From assembly GCF_019263585.2 (NCBI RefSeq), contig NZ_JADQDF010000001.1, positions 3,906,001 through 3,970,000 of the forward strand: a stretch of 64,000 nucleotides of DNA, written 5' to 3'. The translations under genes were made by a program, and so were the position numbers. The notes beneath the pieces are model-generated. The model was not told the DNA's origin and searched no databases. It saw only the letters and a program-made list of their open reading frames with translations. Of this stretch, positions 49,596-57,136 are shown piece by piece. The DNA is from Pseudonocardia oceani (lineage in GTDB: Bacteria > Actinomycetota > Actinomycetes > Mycobacteriales > Pseudonocardiaceae). Numbering within the stretch: position 1 is the stretch's first letter; each line of letters begins with the position of its first letter.

Positions 49596-50225
49596 TCAGA
49601 CCCGCTCCGCCACCACGTAGCCCTGCGGCTGTGGCTCGTCGGGACGCGCCGGCCGGGTGGCCGTGAACTCGACCCGGAACCCGGCGTCGGCGAGCCGGCG
49701 CTCCACCTCCGCCATCGAGAGCCACCAGATGTCGAAGGCGACGCCGACGGCCGCCCCGCCGCGCCGGTGCGCGTCGTCGCCCATCTTGAAGGCGACGCCG
49801 ACGACGCCACCCGGCCGCACGACGCGGGCCACCTCGCCGAACGCCTGGGCCCGCTCCTCGGGCGGCAGGTACATCAGCGAGTACCAGCACAGCGCGCCCG
49901 CGAGCTCGCCGTCGGCGTAGGGGAGGCAGCGCAGGTCGCCCACCTCGAACGGGATGCCGGGGTGGTCGCGGCGCGCCACCCGCACCATCTCCGGGGAGAG
50001 GTCGACGCCGCGCGGCTCCAGCCCGAGCCGGGCCAGGTACCCCGCCATCCGCCCCGACCCGCACCCGATGTCCGCGACCTGCGTGCGCCCGTCGAGCAGC
50101 TCGTGGAACAGGGCGAGCACGGCGCGGTCCTGCGGGATCTCGTCGACGGCGGAGTGCGACAGCTCGGCGTAGAGCTCCGCGAGCGAGTCGTGGGCCTGGC
50201 GCAGCTCGTCGGTCCGGTCGTCCAC
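49596..50225 (-). CDS. SAM-dependent methyltransferase
   Basis: A 209-residue class I methyltransferase. Motif I is VADIGCGSGRMAGYLA, the acidic motif GVDLSPEMV, then VGDLRCLPYADGELAG and ARVVRPGGVVGVAF. No substrate can be inferred. It lies 19 bp downstream of the acyltransferase gene on the same strand, and its end is 67 bp before the RHH gene. Confidence 0.9.
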   Translation of the reverse strand: MDDRTDELRQAHDSLAELYAELSHSAVDEIPQDRAVLALFHELLDGRTQVADIGCGSGRMAGYLARLGLEPRGVDLSPEMVRVARRDHPGIPFEVGDLRCLPYADGELAGALCWYSLMYLPPEERAQAFGEVARVVRPGGVVGVAFKMGDDAHRRGGAAVGVAFDIWWLSMAEVERRLADAGFRVEFTATRPARPDEPQPQGYVVAERV

Positions 50226-50244
50226 CGGGCGACCGTAGCGGGGC

Positions 50245-52233
50245 CTACCAGCCCAGCGACCCGCGGATCCGGTCCTCCAGCAGCGGGGCCATCGAGGTGG
50301 TGTAGGTGGCCGTGAGGTGGTTGTCGTCCATGTAGACCAGGACGTTGCCGCGCTCCGCGGGGCACAGGGCGTCGTCGCAGACGGCGTCGGCGATGTCGAG
50401 GAACGAGACGTTCGGCGGGACGTCGCCGATCTGGGCGTAGGGCGGCTCGGGGGAGTAGACCTCCTCGCGGGCCACACCGCACTCGATGGCGCCGCGCCCG
50501 AGCTGCTGGATGCAGTCGGCGGGGGAGTGGTCGAAGCGGGGGTTGTCGCGCACGGCGATGACCGGGATGCCGAGGTCGTCGAGCTGGCGCCAGCGCTCCA
50601 CGAAGCCGACCGGGGTCTGCTCGGTGAGGCCGGCCCGGACGTCGCGGCTGGCCAGGGTGACGACCGCGTCGGGGCGCATGTCGGCGATCTCGGCGGCGGC
50701 GGCATCGTTCCAGTCGAGGCAGGCCTGCTCGCCCGCGCCCTTGTCGACCTCCGACGCCGTCGAGTACGGGCAGGCGCCGAACACCATCGACACGAGCTGC
50801 CAGCCCGAGCGCTCGGCGATCGGGACGAGCGCGCCCGCGAACTGCTGCACGTGCGAGTCGCCGACCAGCACGATCCGCCGCTCCGGCTCGTCCTCGACGG
50901 GGAGCCGGCACGCGTCCCACGCGATGCCGCGCAGCGGTGCGCAGTCCCACTTCTCCAGGCGCACCCAGTCCTCGGTGACGCCGGCGGGCGCGGGCAGCAG
51001 GTCGGCGAGCGGGACGTCGCCGCCGACGGCGCCCGGGTGCAGGTCGGTGCCCACGACGGCGTCGGAGGAGGTGCGCGCGACGGCCACGAACTGTAAGCAC
51101 CCCGTGACGGCCAGGACGACCGCGAGCCCGGCCACCCCGACCCGGAACGGGTCCTTCGCGAGCTCGACGAGGCGGTCGGTGGCGGCCGCCAGGACCAGCG
51201 CCACCGCGATGACCGCCAGCCCCGCACCGATGCCGAGCTGCTCCTGGCGCGACCACACGAGCGCGAGCACCAGCAGCGGCCAGTGCCACAGGTAGAGGGA
51301 GTAGCTGAGGTCGCCGAGGCGGCGCAGCGGCGCGCTCGAGAGGAACCGGTCGGCCCCCGAGCGCGACCCCGTGTCACCGGCGAGCAGGACCAGCGCGGCG
51401 CACGTCGTCGGCCAGAGCGCGGCGTAACCGGGGAACACGGCGTCGACCTGCAGGACCAGGCCGCACGCCACCAGTCCGACGAGCCCGATCCAGCCCAGCC
51501 GCACGCGCAGGCGGGCGCTCAGCGGGACGCGGTCGATGACGAGCGCGAGCAGGCCCCCGAACGCGAACTCCCACAGGCGCGTGACCGTGTGGAAGTAGGC
51601 GAAGGGCTGGTCGTCCGCCGTGAGCACGACCGAGTAGAAGAGCGAGACGGCGAAGACCGTACCGAGCAGGGCCAGTAAGGTGCGGCGCGGTGAGGCGCCG
51701 CGGGCGCGCGCGAGGGCGACGACGCCGAGCATGAGGACCGGCGCGGCCAGCATGACCTGCACCTGGATCGACAGCGACCAGAAGTGCTGGACGATGCTCG
51801 CCGCGTTGTTCTGGGCGGCGTAGTCGACCGAGTCGGCCGCGAGCCGCCAGTTCTGCAGGAACAGCGACGACGCCAGCACCTCGCGGACGGCCTGCATCCA
51901 GCGCGACTCCGGCAGCACCAGCGCGCCACCGACCACCGTGCCCAGCAGCACGATCAGCGCTGCGGGCAGCAGTCGCCCGAGCGTGCGCGCCCACTGCCGC
52001 AGCACCGGCACCGCGGTGCGGCCCGTGGCGCGCAGCATCTGGCCGGTGAGCAGGAAGCCGGTGATGACGAAGAAGACGTCGACGCCGCCGGAGACCCGGT
52101 TGAACCAGACGTGGTAGACGACGACGAGGGCGACGGCGACCGCACGCAGCCCCTGCAGTTCGGGGCGGAACCGCCGCGGCGCAGCGACGGTGGGCCCGGG
52201 CGCCGCGGCGGGGGCGGGTCCGGTGCTGGTCAT
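50245..52233 (-). CDS. Membrane O-acyltransferase with SGNH domain (OafA-type)
   Basis: A 662-residue protein. The N-terminal ~380 residues are the acyltransferase-3 membrane domain: RPELQGLRAVAVALVVVYHVW with the catalytic His, VFFVITGFLLTG, and about ten helices. The C-terminus is an SGNH hydrolase-like domain with VLVGDSHVQQF (Ser) and DDNHLTATY (Asp/His). Such fusions O-acetylate surface glycans or peptidoglycan-associated polymers. It diverges from the S4 gene. Confidence 0.93.
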   Translation of the reverse strand: MTSTGPAPAAAPGPTVAAPRRFRPELQGLRAVAVALVVVYHVWFNRVSGGVDVFFVITGFLLTGQMLRATGRTAVPVLRQWARTLGRLLPAALIVLLGTVVGGALVLPESRWMQAVREVLASSLFLQNWRLAADSVDYAAQNNAASIVQHFWSLSIQVQVMLAAPVLMLGVVALARARGASPRRTLLALLGTVFAVSLFYSVVLTADDQPFAYFHTVTRLWEFAFGGLLALVIDRVPLSARLRVRLGWIGLVGLVACGLVLQVDAVFPGYAALWPTTCAALVLLAGDTGSRSGADRFLSSAPLRRLGDLSYSLYLWHWPLLVLALVWSRQEQLGIGAGLAVIAVALVLAAATDRLVELAKDPFRVGVAGLAVVLAVTGCLQFVAVARTSSDAVVGTDLHPGAVGGDVPLADLLPAPAGVTEDWVRLEKWDCAPLRGIAWDACRLPVEDEPERRIVLVGDSHVQQFAGALVPIAERSGWQLVSMVFGACPYSTASEVDKGAGEQACLDWNDAAAAEIADMRPDAVVTLASRDVRAGLTEQTPVGFVERWRQLDDLGIPVIAVRDNPRFDHSPADCIQQLGRGAIECGVAREEVYSPEPPYAQIGDVPPNVSFLDIADAVCDDALCPAERGNVLVYMDDNHLTATYTTSMAPLLEDRIRGSLGW

Positions 52234-52280
52234 GCCGTGCGGAGTTCCTTCGCTGCGTCGGGTGAGGGCACCATGGTCTC

Positions 52281-52502
52281 ATGCGCATCGACGACGTCCC
52301 GCTCAGCGGTGAGCCCATCCGGCTGGGCCAGTTCCTCAAGCTCGCGGGGCTGGCGGAGGACGGCAGTCACGCGCGCGAGCTGATCGAGGCGGGAGAAGTG
52401 CAGGTCAACGGCCGTCCCGAGGCGCGCCGGGGTGCGCAGCTCAAGGCCGGTGACGTGGTGGCGGTCGGTGGTCGCAAGGCGCGGCCGGTGGCGGCTCAGT
52501 AG
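52281..52502 (+). CDS. S4-domain RNA-binding protein
   Basis: A 73-residue stand-alone S4 domain (IRLGQFLKLAGLAEDGSHARELIEAGEVQVNGRPEARRG), similar to YbcJ-like proteins. It probably binds structured RNA; partner unknown. The stop overlaps the 3' end of the convergent transglycosylase gene by 7 bp. Confidence 0.9.
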   Translation: MRIDDVPLSGEPIRLGQFLKLAGLAEDGSHARELIEAGEVQVNGRPEARRGAQLKAGDVVAVGGRKARPVAAQ

Positions 52503-53287
52503 CCGACGTACCCGCCGCTGGAGTTGGTGCGCCCGCCGGCCTCGAGGGTGTCGAGGCCGTAGGTGTCGATCATGTAGCGGATGCCGGCGGTGATGTTCGC
52601 GACCGGGTGCGTGATCGACTCGCCGGCGAGGCTCGGGTGCACGTAGTGCGCGAACGTCGACGGGATCGTCTGCATCAGCCCCTGCGACGGCGTGCCGGCG
52701 CGGGCGTTGGAGTCCCAGTTGTTGATCGCGCGGGGGTTGCCGCCCGACTCCTTCATGATGATGTTCTTGACCGACGGGGCCAGCGACTGCGACAGGTCGA
52801 GGATGTCGAGCGCCTGCGCGATCCAGCCGTCGACGCCTCCGGAGGCGATCAGCGCGTCGAGCTCGGCGCGCTCCGCGGCGATGCGCTGCTCCTCGGCCTG
52901 ACGCTCCGCGAGCTCCTGGGCCATCGTGTGGCCCTTGTCGAGGAACGCGAGCTCGGCGATCTCGGCGCCGTCGGTGGCGGTCTCGAAGGAGACCGGCGCG
53001 AGCATCCCGGTGGCCGCGGCCGGCAGGTCGGCGATGAAGGTCGAGCCCGCCGAGACGAGCGTGGCGTCGATGGTCTCCGCGGCGCCCGCGGTGGTGGCCG
53101 TGTCGCCCGGGGTGGGGAGCAGGGCGGTGAAGGTGCCGGTGGCGACCGCGCCGACGGCGGCGGCCGAGGCGACCACGGTGTTGCGGAGCGAGGGGCCGGT
53201 CGGCGCGGGGCGCTCGGCGGCGTGGTGTCGGGCCGCGCCGGAGGCGCGACGGGCGCGCGTGCCCTGCGGAGAACGATGTCCAGCCAC
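52496..53287 (-). CDS. Transglycosylase-SLT-domain secreted protein
   Basis: About 263 residues from GTG 53287 (276 from ATG 53326). GAGAGG 7 bp before the GTG supports the shorter form. A basic start and a hydrophobic stretch (NTVVASAAAVGAVATGTFTALL) form a signal peptide. An EQRIAAERAELDAL coiled segment precedes the SLT domain with the catalytic Glu in IIMKESGGNPRAIN and SQGLMQTIPSTF. It would cleave peptidoglycan glycan strands outside the cell. Unusual long inverted repeats stand in its leader. Confidence 0.87.
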   Translation of the reverse strand: MAGHRSPQGTRARRASGAARHHAAERPAPTGPSLRNTVVASAAAVGAVATGTFTALLPTPGDTATTAGAAETIDATLVSAGSTFIADLPAAATGMLAPVSFETATDGAEIAELAFLDKGHTMAQELAERQAEEQRIAAERAELDALIASGGVDGWIAQALDILDLSQSLAPSVKNIIMKESGGNPRAINNWDSNARAGTPSQGLMQTIPSTFAHYVHPSLAGESITHPVANITAGIRYMIDTYGLDTLEAGGRTNSSGGYVGY

Positions 53288-53314
53288 GGTCCAGCCTCTC
53301 AGCGCTCGGGGGAG

Positions 53315-53428
53315 CGAACCGATCACGACGCCCGGTCGGGGGTCCGGTGGGCCGGATGGGGAGTTCCGGCCCGTGGCGTCGTGATCGGTTCGTAACGCTG
53401 AGGCAGGACCTTACGAGGTCGCGTTACG
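53315..53428 (-). promoter_or_regulatory. Structured leader of the transglycosylase gene
   Basis: An 18-bp perfect inverted repeat (53315-53332 with 53375-53392) encloses a 42-bp segment with its own 8-bp stem (GGGCCGGA/TCCGGCCC on the transcript). A second stem CGTAACGC/GCGTTACG (53391-53398 with 53421-53428) is directly adjacent. It does not match the c-di-AMP ydaO consensus I know, although secreted cell-wall hydrolase genes often carry that riboswitch. Either a structured RNA or a palindromic repeat. Confidence 0.6.
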
Positions 53429-53525
53429 GCCCCACAAGGTGACACGCTGCCTGTCGGCGCACCTGACGTGCCGTTCGTCGTGCCGAAGGTCGCTTCCGTG
53501 CATGACGAGCGACGGCGGCGAACGG

Positions 53526-54581
53526 TCACCGAGCGCGACGAGTGACGCTCCGTGGCGGAAGGAGCAGGCAGGAGTCTCCGAACTCGTGCCACCGGTACGG
53601 CCGCTCGGCGGAGGCGGCGTAGGCCCGCCCGACGAGCTCCGGACCGGCCACCGCCTCGAGCAGCAGGAGGTGCGAGGCCTCCGGCTCGTGCCACCCGGTG
53701 ACCAGCCCGTCGACGACCCGGGCCGGGCGGTCCGGGCCCAGCACCAGGTCGGTCCAGCCCCCGGCCGCGGAGACCGTCCCGTCCGGTCCGGTGGCCGACT
53801 CCAGCGCGCGGGTGGCGGTCGTGCCGACGGCGACCACCCGCCCGCCCGCCGCGTGCGTCCGGCCCACGGCGTCGGCGGTGGCGGCGGGCACGCGGTAGCG
53901 CTCGGGCAGCGGCACCTCGTGGGCCTCGGGGGAGGAGAGCCCCGTGTGCAGCACGATCTCGGCGGTCCGCACGCCCCGGGAGCGCAGGGCGTCGAGCACG
54001 GTGCGGGTGAACGGACGCCCGGCGCTCGGCATCTCGGCGCTGCCGAACTCGCCGGGCACGGGCGTCGCGAACACCGTGCGGTACTCGGTCAGCGGCCACG
54101 CCCGCGGCACGTAGGAGTAGCGGACGGGCGCGCCGACGGCCCCGAGGTAGGCGCGCAGCCCGCCCTCGACCGGGACCGCCGCCCGCCACATGCGCCCGGG
54201 CGTCGCCCCGGGGACGGGGGAGTGCAGCACCGCGACCGCCCCGGCCGGCAGCGCCACCGCCTCGCCCGCGACGACGTCGGTGACGCGGCCGCCGTCGGGC
54301 GTGCGGAGCTCGACCACCAGCCCGCCGTCGCGGCCGGGCCCGGCGACGTGCAGCAGCACCGGACGGCCGTCGGAGCGGCGGCCGGGCACGGCGGCGGGCT
54401 CGGTGTCGGAGGTGTTGACGACGAGGAGGTCGCCCGGCTCGAGGGCGTCGGGCAGGTCGCGGAACCACCGGTGCGCGATGTCGTCGCCGGCGACCATCAG
54501 GCGGACCCCGTCGCGGACGGCGGGCGGGCGGGTCGCGGACGGCCCGGGGGTGAAGCGGGTCGCCGGCTGTGCGCGGGTCAC
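53526..54581 (-). CDS. queA: QueA-like S-adenosylmethionine:tRNA ribosyltransferase-isomerase
   Basis: A 351-residue QueA-fold protein. LPDALEPGDLLVVNTSDT, LPAGAVAVL, SYVPRAWPLTEYRTVFA, PFTRTVLDALRSRGV, TLHTGLxxF-like EIVLHTGLSSPEAHEVPLPERY and AVGTTATRALES follow the family order. QueA makes epoxyqueuosine in tRNA, but no other queuosine gene is nearby and the HTGLSSPE core departs from the usual HTGxGTF, so a QueA-like role in other metabolism is possible. The GTG overlaps the SDR stop. Confidence 0.82.
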   Translation of the reverse strand: MTRAQPATRFTPGPSATRPPAVRDGVRLMVAGDDIAHRWFRDLPDALEPGDLLVVNTSDTEPAAVPGRRSDGRPVLLHVAGPGRDGGLVVELRTPDGGRVTDVVAGEAVALPAGAVAVLHSPVPGATPGRMWRAAVPVEGGLRAYLGAVGAPVRYSYVPRAWPLTEYRTVFATPVPGEFGSAEMPSAGRPFTRTVLDALRSRGVRTAEIVLHTGLSSPEAHEVPLPERYRVPAATADAVGRTHAAGGRVVAVGTTATRALESATGPDGTVSAAGGWTDLVLGPDRPARVVDGLVTGWHEPEASHLLLLEAVAGPELVGRAYAASAERPYRWHEFGDSCLLLPPRSVTRRAR

Positions 54582-55315
54582 CGGGCCACCACCCCGACGG
54601 TGGGTGCCACCGCGAGGTCCGCCGCCCGGTAGCGCCCGCTGGGCGGGCGCTCGTCGAGCAGGCGCAGGAACGCGGGCACGGCCGCGGCCGGCTCGGGGCG
54701 GTCGGTGACGTCCTCGCCGGGGAAGGCGCGCTGGTGCATGGCGGTACGCATGTCGCCGGGGTCGACGGCCCACACCCGCACCCCGGGCTCCTCGACGCCG
54801 AGCACGGCGGCGAGGTGGTCGAGCGCGGCCTTCGCGCTGCCGTAGCCGCCCCACCCCGGGTAGGCCCCGACGGCGGCGTCGGAGCTGAGGGTCACGACCG
54901 CGGGCGCCGCGGCGGAGCGCAGCAGCGGCAGCGCGAGCTGGGTGAGCGCGAGCGCGGCGACGACGGTCGTCTCGTGGACCGCGCGCAGGGCGTCGAGGGG
55001 GTAGGCGGCGAGCGGTGGCAGCGGCGACGGGCCGAGCTCGCCCGCGTTGTGCACCAGCAGGTCGAGCCCGCCCAGGCGGCGCGCTGTGGCGACGAGGTCG
55101 GCGCGGTGCGCGGGGTCGTTGACGTCGCCGGGCACGGCGACGACGTTCGGCAGGTCGGCCACGGCGGTGCGCAGGCGCGCGGCGTCGCGGCCGGTCGCGA
55201 GGACGGTGGTGCCGCGGGCGGCGAGCGCGGTGGCGAGGGCGAGCCCGAAGCCGGCGCCCGCGCCGGTGACGACGGCGATCTCGGTGGCGATCTCGGTGGC
55301 GGTCGTGGAAGTCAT
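54578..55315 (-). CDS. Short-chain dehydrogenase/reductase
   Basis: A 245-residue classical SDR. The cofactor motif is TGAGAGFGLALA, NAG is in LVHNAGELGP, the catalytic Ser in VVTLSSDAAV and the YxxxK in YGSAKAALDHLAA. Substrate unknown. It is the first gene of a pair with queA, divergent from soxR, and sits behind a SoxR-type operator, suggesting redox-stress induction. Confidence 0.9.
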   Translation of the reverse strand: MTSTTATEIATEIAVVTGAGAGFGLALATALAARGTTVLATGRDAARLRTAVADLPNVVAVPGDVNDPAHRADLVATARRLGGLDLLVHNAGELGPSPLPPLAAYPLDALRAVHETTVVAALALTQLALPLLRSAAAPAVVTLSSDAAVGAYPGWGGYGSAKAALDHLAAVLGVEEPGVRVWAVDPGDMRTAMHQRAFPGEDVTDRPEPAAAVPAFLRLLDERPPSGRYRAADLAVAPTVGVVAR

Positions 55316-55328
55316 GCGACTACGGTGC

Positions 55329-55352
55329 AAGCTGAAGTCAGCTTCAGGTCAA
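55329..55352 (-). promoter_or_regulatory. SoxR/MerR-type operator in the SDR-soxR gap
   Basis: CTGAAG-TCAG-CTTCAG (55332-55347) is a perfect palindrome; AAGCTGA/TCAGCTT (55329-55335 with 55338-55344) overlaps it. Read towards the SDR, TTGACC (55347-55352) acts as a -35 with the palindrome filling an extended spacer, as in MerR-activated promoters. Confidence 0.65.
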
Positions 55353-55362
55353 GGGGGGACCG

Positions 55363-55833
55363 ATGGACGGGCACGACCTGCTCACGATCGGCGAGGTGGT
55401 GGCGCGCAGCGGCTTCCCGGCGTCGGCGCTGCGGTTCTACGAGCGGGAGGGCCTGCTGCGCACGACGCGGACGTCGGGCGGGCAGCGGCGCTACGAGCGG
55501 TCGGTCCTGCGGCGGCTCGCCTTCATCCGCGCGGCCCGGACGATCGGCGTGGGGCTGGAGGAGGTGCGCGAGGGCCTCGACCGCCTGCCCGACGGCCGGA
55601 CGCCGACGAAGGCCGACTGGTCGCGGCTGTCGGAGGCGTGGCGGGGCCGGCTCGACGAGCAGATCGAGGCACTGGTGGCGCTGCGCGACGGGCTCGACTC
55701 GTGCATCGGGTGCGGGTGCCTGTCGCTGGCGCGCTGCCGGCTCTACAACCCCGACGACCGGGCCGCCGCGGCCGGCCCGGGCGCCCGCCTGCTGCCCCCG
55801 GCACTCCGGCGGACGCCGGCGCAGGGGGTGTGA
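55363..55833 (+). CDS. soxR: SoxR redox-sensing MerR-family regulator
   Basis: A 156-residue regulator. The HTH is LTIGEVVARSGFPASALRFYEREGLL; the C-terminal 2Fe-2S motif C-x2-C-x-C-x5-C is complete (C114, C117, C119, C125, in CIGCGCLSLARC). Oxidation of the cluster by redox-cycling compounds activates target transcription. It is divergent from the SDR-queA pair. Confidence 0.95.
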   Translation: MDGHDLLTIGEVVARSGFPASALRFYEREGLLRTTRTSGGQRRYERSVLRRLAFIRAARTIGVGLEEVREGLDRLPDGRTPTKADWSRLSEAWRGRLDEQIEALVALRDGLDSCIGCGCLSLARCRLYNPDDRAAAAGPGARLLPPALRRTPAQGV

Positions 55834-55850
55834 GCGCGACACGCGCGCAA

Positions 55851-55891
55851 CGAGACCCCGACTCGCGGGGAGCCCGCGAGTCGGGGTCTCG
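55851..55891. repeat. Palindrome of family AGACCCCGACTCGCG after soxR
   Basis: CGAGACCCCGACTCGCGGG (55851-55869) pairs perfectly over 19 bp with 55873-55891, loop GAG. It lies between the soxR stop and the stop of the convergent hydrolase gene. The arm is the same 15-mer that occurs three times at 8381-8439. Flanking CGACACG and CGTGTCG add a partial outer arm. Confidence 0.92.
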
Positions 55892-55927
55892 TGGTGACCG
55901 TGTCGGGGTCTGGTCGGGCCTGCCGTG

Positions 55928-57019
55928 CTAGCGGCAGGAGGGCAGAGCGTCGGGGCGGGCGCTGATCCAGTCCGCGACGTCCTGCGTGATCTCCGGGCCG
56001 TTGCGGTGGAACTCCACCCCGTGGCCGATGCCCGGGTAGCTGTTGAACGTGACGTCGTCGCTGCTCAGGAACGTCGCCTCGTCGACCGGGGCGCCGGCGG
56101 CGTTGAAGATCTCGTCCGCCTCCGCGATGAGGGTGAGCACCGGAACGTCGATGAGCGGCGCGACGGCGCGCGAGGGCTGCGGTCCGATCGAGAGGATCTC
56201 GCCGGCCGGGGTCTCGTTCACGAGCGGGTGCAGGGCCTTCACGAGCTCGGGATCGGCGAGGTCGGTGAACAGGAAGCTGTCACGGGTCTCGTGGTCGCCG
56301 AAGAAGAAGGGGTAGTCGTCGGTCAGCGTCCGCGGCACCTCCTGCGTGGCGATCTGGGCGGTGAAGCGCTCGGTGGCGAGGTGGGTGAACCCGGAGAGGA
56401 TCAGGGCGTCGACGTCCTGGTAGAGCCCGGCCTGCAGCTCCGACTCCTCACTGCCCGCGGAGTGCCCGATCAGGCCGACGCGCTCGTAACCGTCCTCGCG
56501 CAACTGCTGGGTGACCTGGTGGCTGGCGTCGGCCAGCGCCTCGACCGTGACGGTGTAGCCGTTGGGCCGGTCCGACGACCGGTAGGGGTGGTCGGGTTGG
56601 CCGTAGCCGAGCTTGTTGAGCGCGAGGAACGAGATCCCCGACTCCTTCACGATCGTGCGGGCGATCGAGTAGCGGTCCTGCTCGAAGGGGATGTCCCAGT
56701 ACCAGGCGCCGGTGGTGAGCGCGTGGTTCGCCTGGAGCACCGTCGTGCAGCCCTCGGCGTCCGCGGGTTCGTAGAGGAACCCGCGCAGCGTGTACGACGA
56801 GCCGGGCTCGAGCTGGTTGGAGACCTGGAAGTCGATCGGGGTGACCGTCACGTCCTCGTCGGATTCCGGGGCGCTGTAGTCGGACAGCGACGGGTCGCCG
56901 GGCAGCGCGTCCTCGGGGAGGGCGGACGCGGTGCCGGCGAGGACCGCGAGGGGGATCGCGGTGGCGCAGACGGTGAAAGTTGCGGCCATGAGGCGCAGCC
57001 GGGAGCGCGAGAGAGACAC
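55928..57019 (-). CDS. Secreted alpha/beta-hydrolase
   Basis: A 363-residue protein. The signal peptide (LRLMAATFTVCATAIPLAVLAGTASA) is followed by an alpha/beta-hydrolase fold with nucleophile elbow GLIGHSAGSEES, an Asp in LTLIAEADEIF and the His in YPGIGHGVEFH. The oxyanion region is LQANHALTTGAWYW. Probably a secreted esterase/lipase. The GTG start with SD GGAG is contained in the 3' arm of a 12-bp inverted repeat. Confidence 0.86.
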   Translation of the reverse strand: MSLSRSRLRLMAATFTVCATAIPLAVLAGTASALPEDALPGDPSLSDYSAPESDEDVTVTPIDFQVSNQLEPGSSYTLRGFLYEPADAEGCTTVLQANHALTTGAWYWDIPFEQDRYSIARTIVKESGISFLALNKLGYGQPDHPYRSSDRPNGYTVTVEALADASHQVTQQLREDGYERVGLIGHSAGSEESELQAGLYQDVDALILSGFTHLATERFTAQIATQEVPRTLTDDYPFFFGDHETRDSFLFTDLADPELVKALHPLVNETPAGEILSIGPQPSRAVAPLIDVPVLTLIAEADEIFNAAGAPVDEATFLSSDDVTFNSYPGIGHGVEFHRNGPEITQDVADWISARPDALPSCR

Positions 57020-57077
57020 TTGTTACTCCGAATGGACGCGGGGAGCGCGGACTCATCGACCATATGGAGTAACAAGT
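57018..57077 (-). promoter_or_regulatory. Inverted repeat sequestering the hydrolase ribosome binding site
   Basis: ACTTGTTACTCC and GGAGTAACAAGT are perfect 12-bp arms (57066-57077 and 57018-57029 on the + coordinates), 36 nt apart. In the transcript the second arm holds the Shine-Dalgarno GGAG and ends in the start codon GTG, so folding would hide both. An inner CGCG/CGCG mini-stem lies in the loop. Confidence 0.72.
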
Positions 57078-57095
57078 TTGCGAAGACGACGACAC

Positions 57096-57132
57096 GGTGA
57101 CGGCGTCGTAAAATAAGTCACACACCGTCACC
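57096..57132 (-). terminator. Hairpin after the acyl-CoA ligase gene
   Basis: GGTGACGG (57096-57103) pairs with CCGTCACC (57125-57132) around a 21-nt A/T-rich loop (TTATTTTACGAC on the transcript). It starts 5 bp past the ligase stop and may end its transcription or serve as an operator for the following hydrolase gene. Confidence 0.45.
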
Positions 57133-57136
57133 TCGG

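Noticed and set aside
53315..53428. c-di-AMP (ydaO-type) riboswitch upstream of the SLT gene
   Set aside because: The consensus segments I know for that riboswitch are not present; only the inverted repeats are clear.
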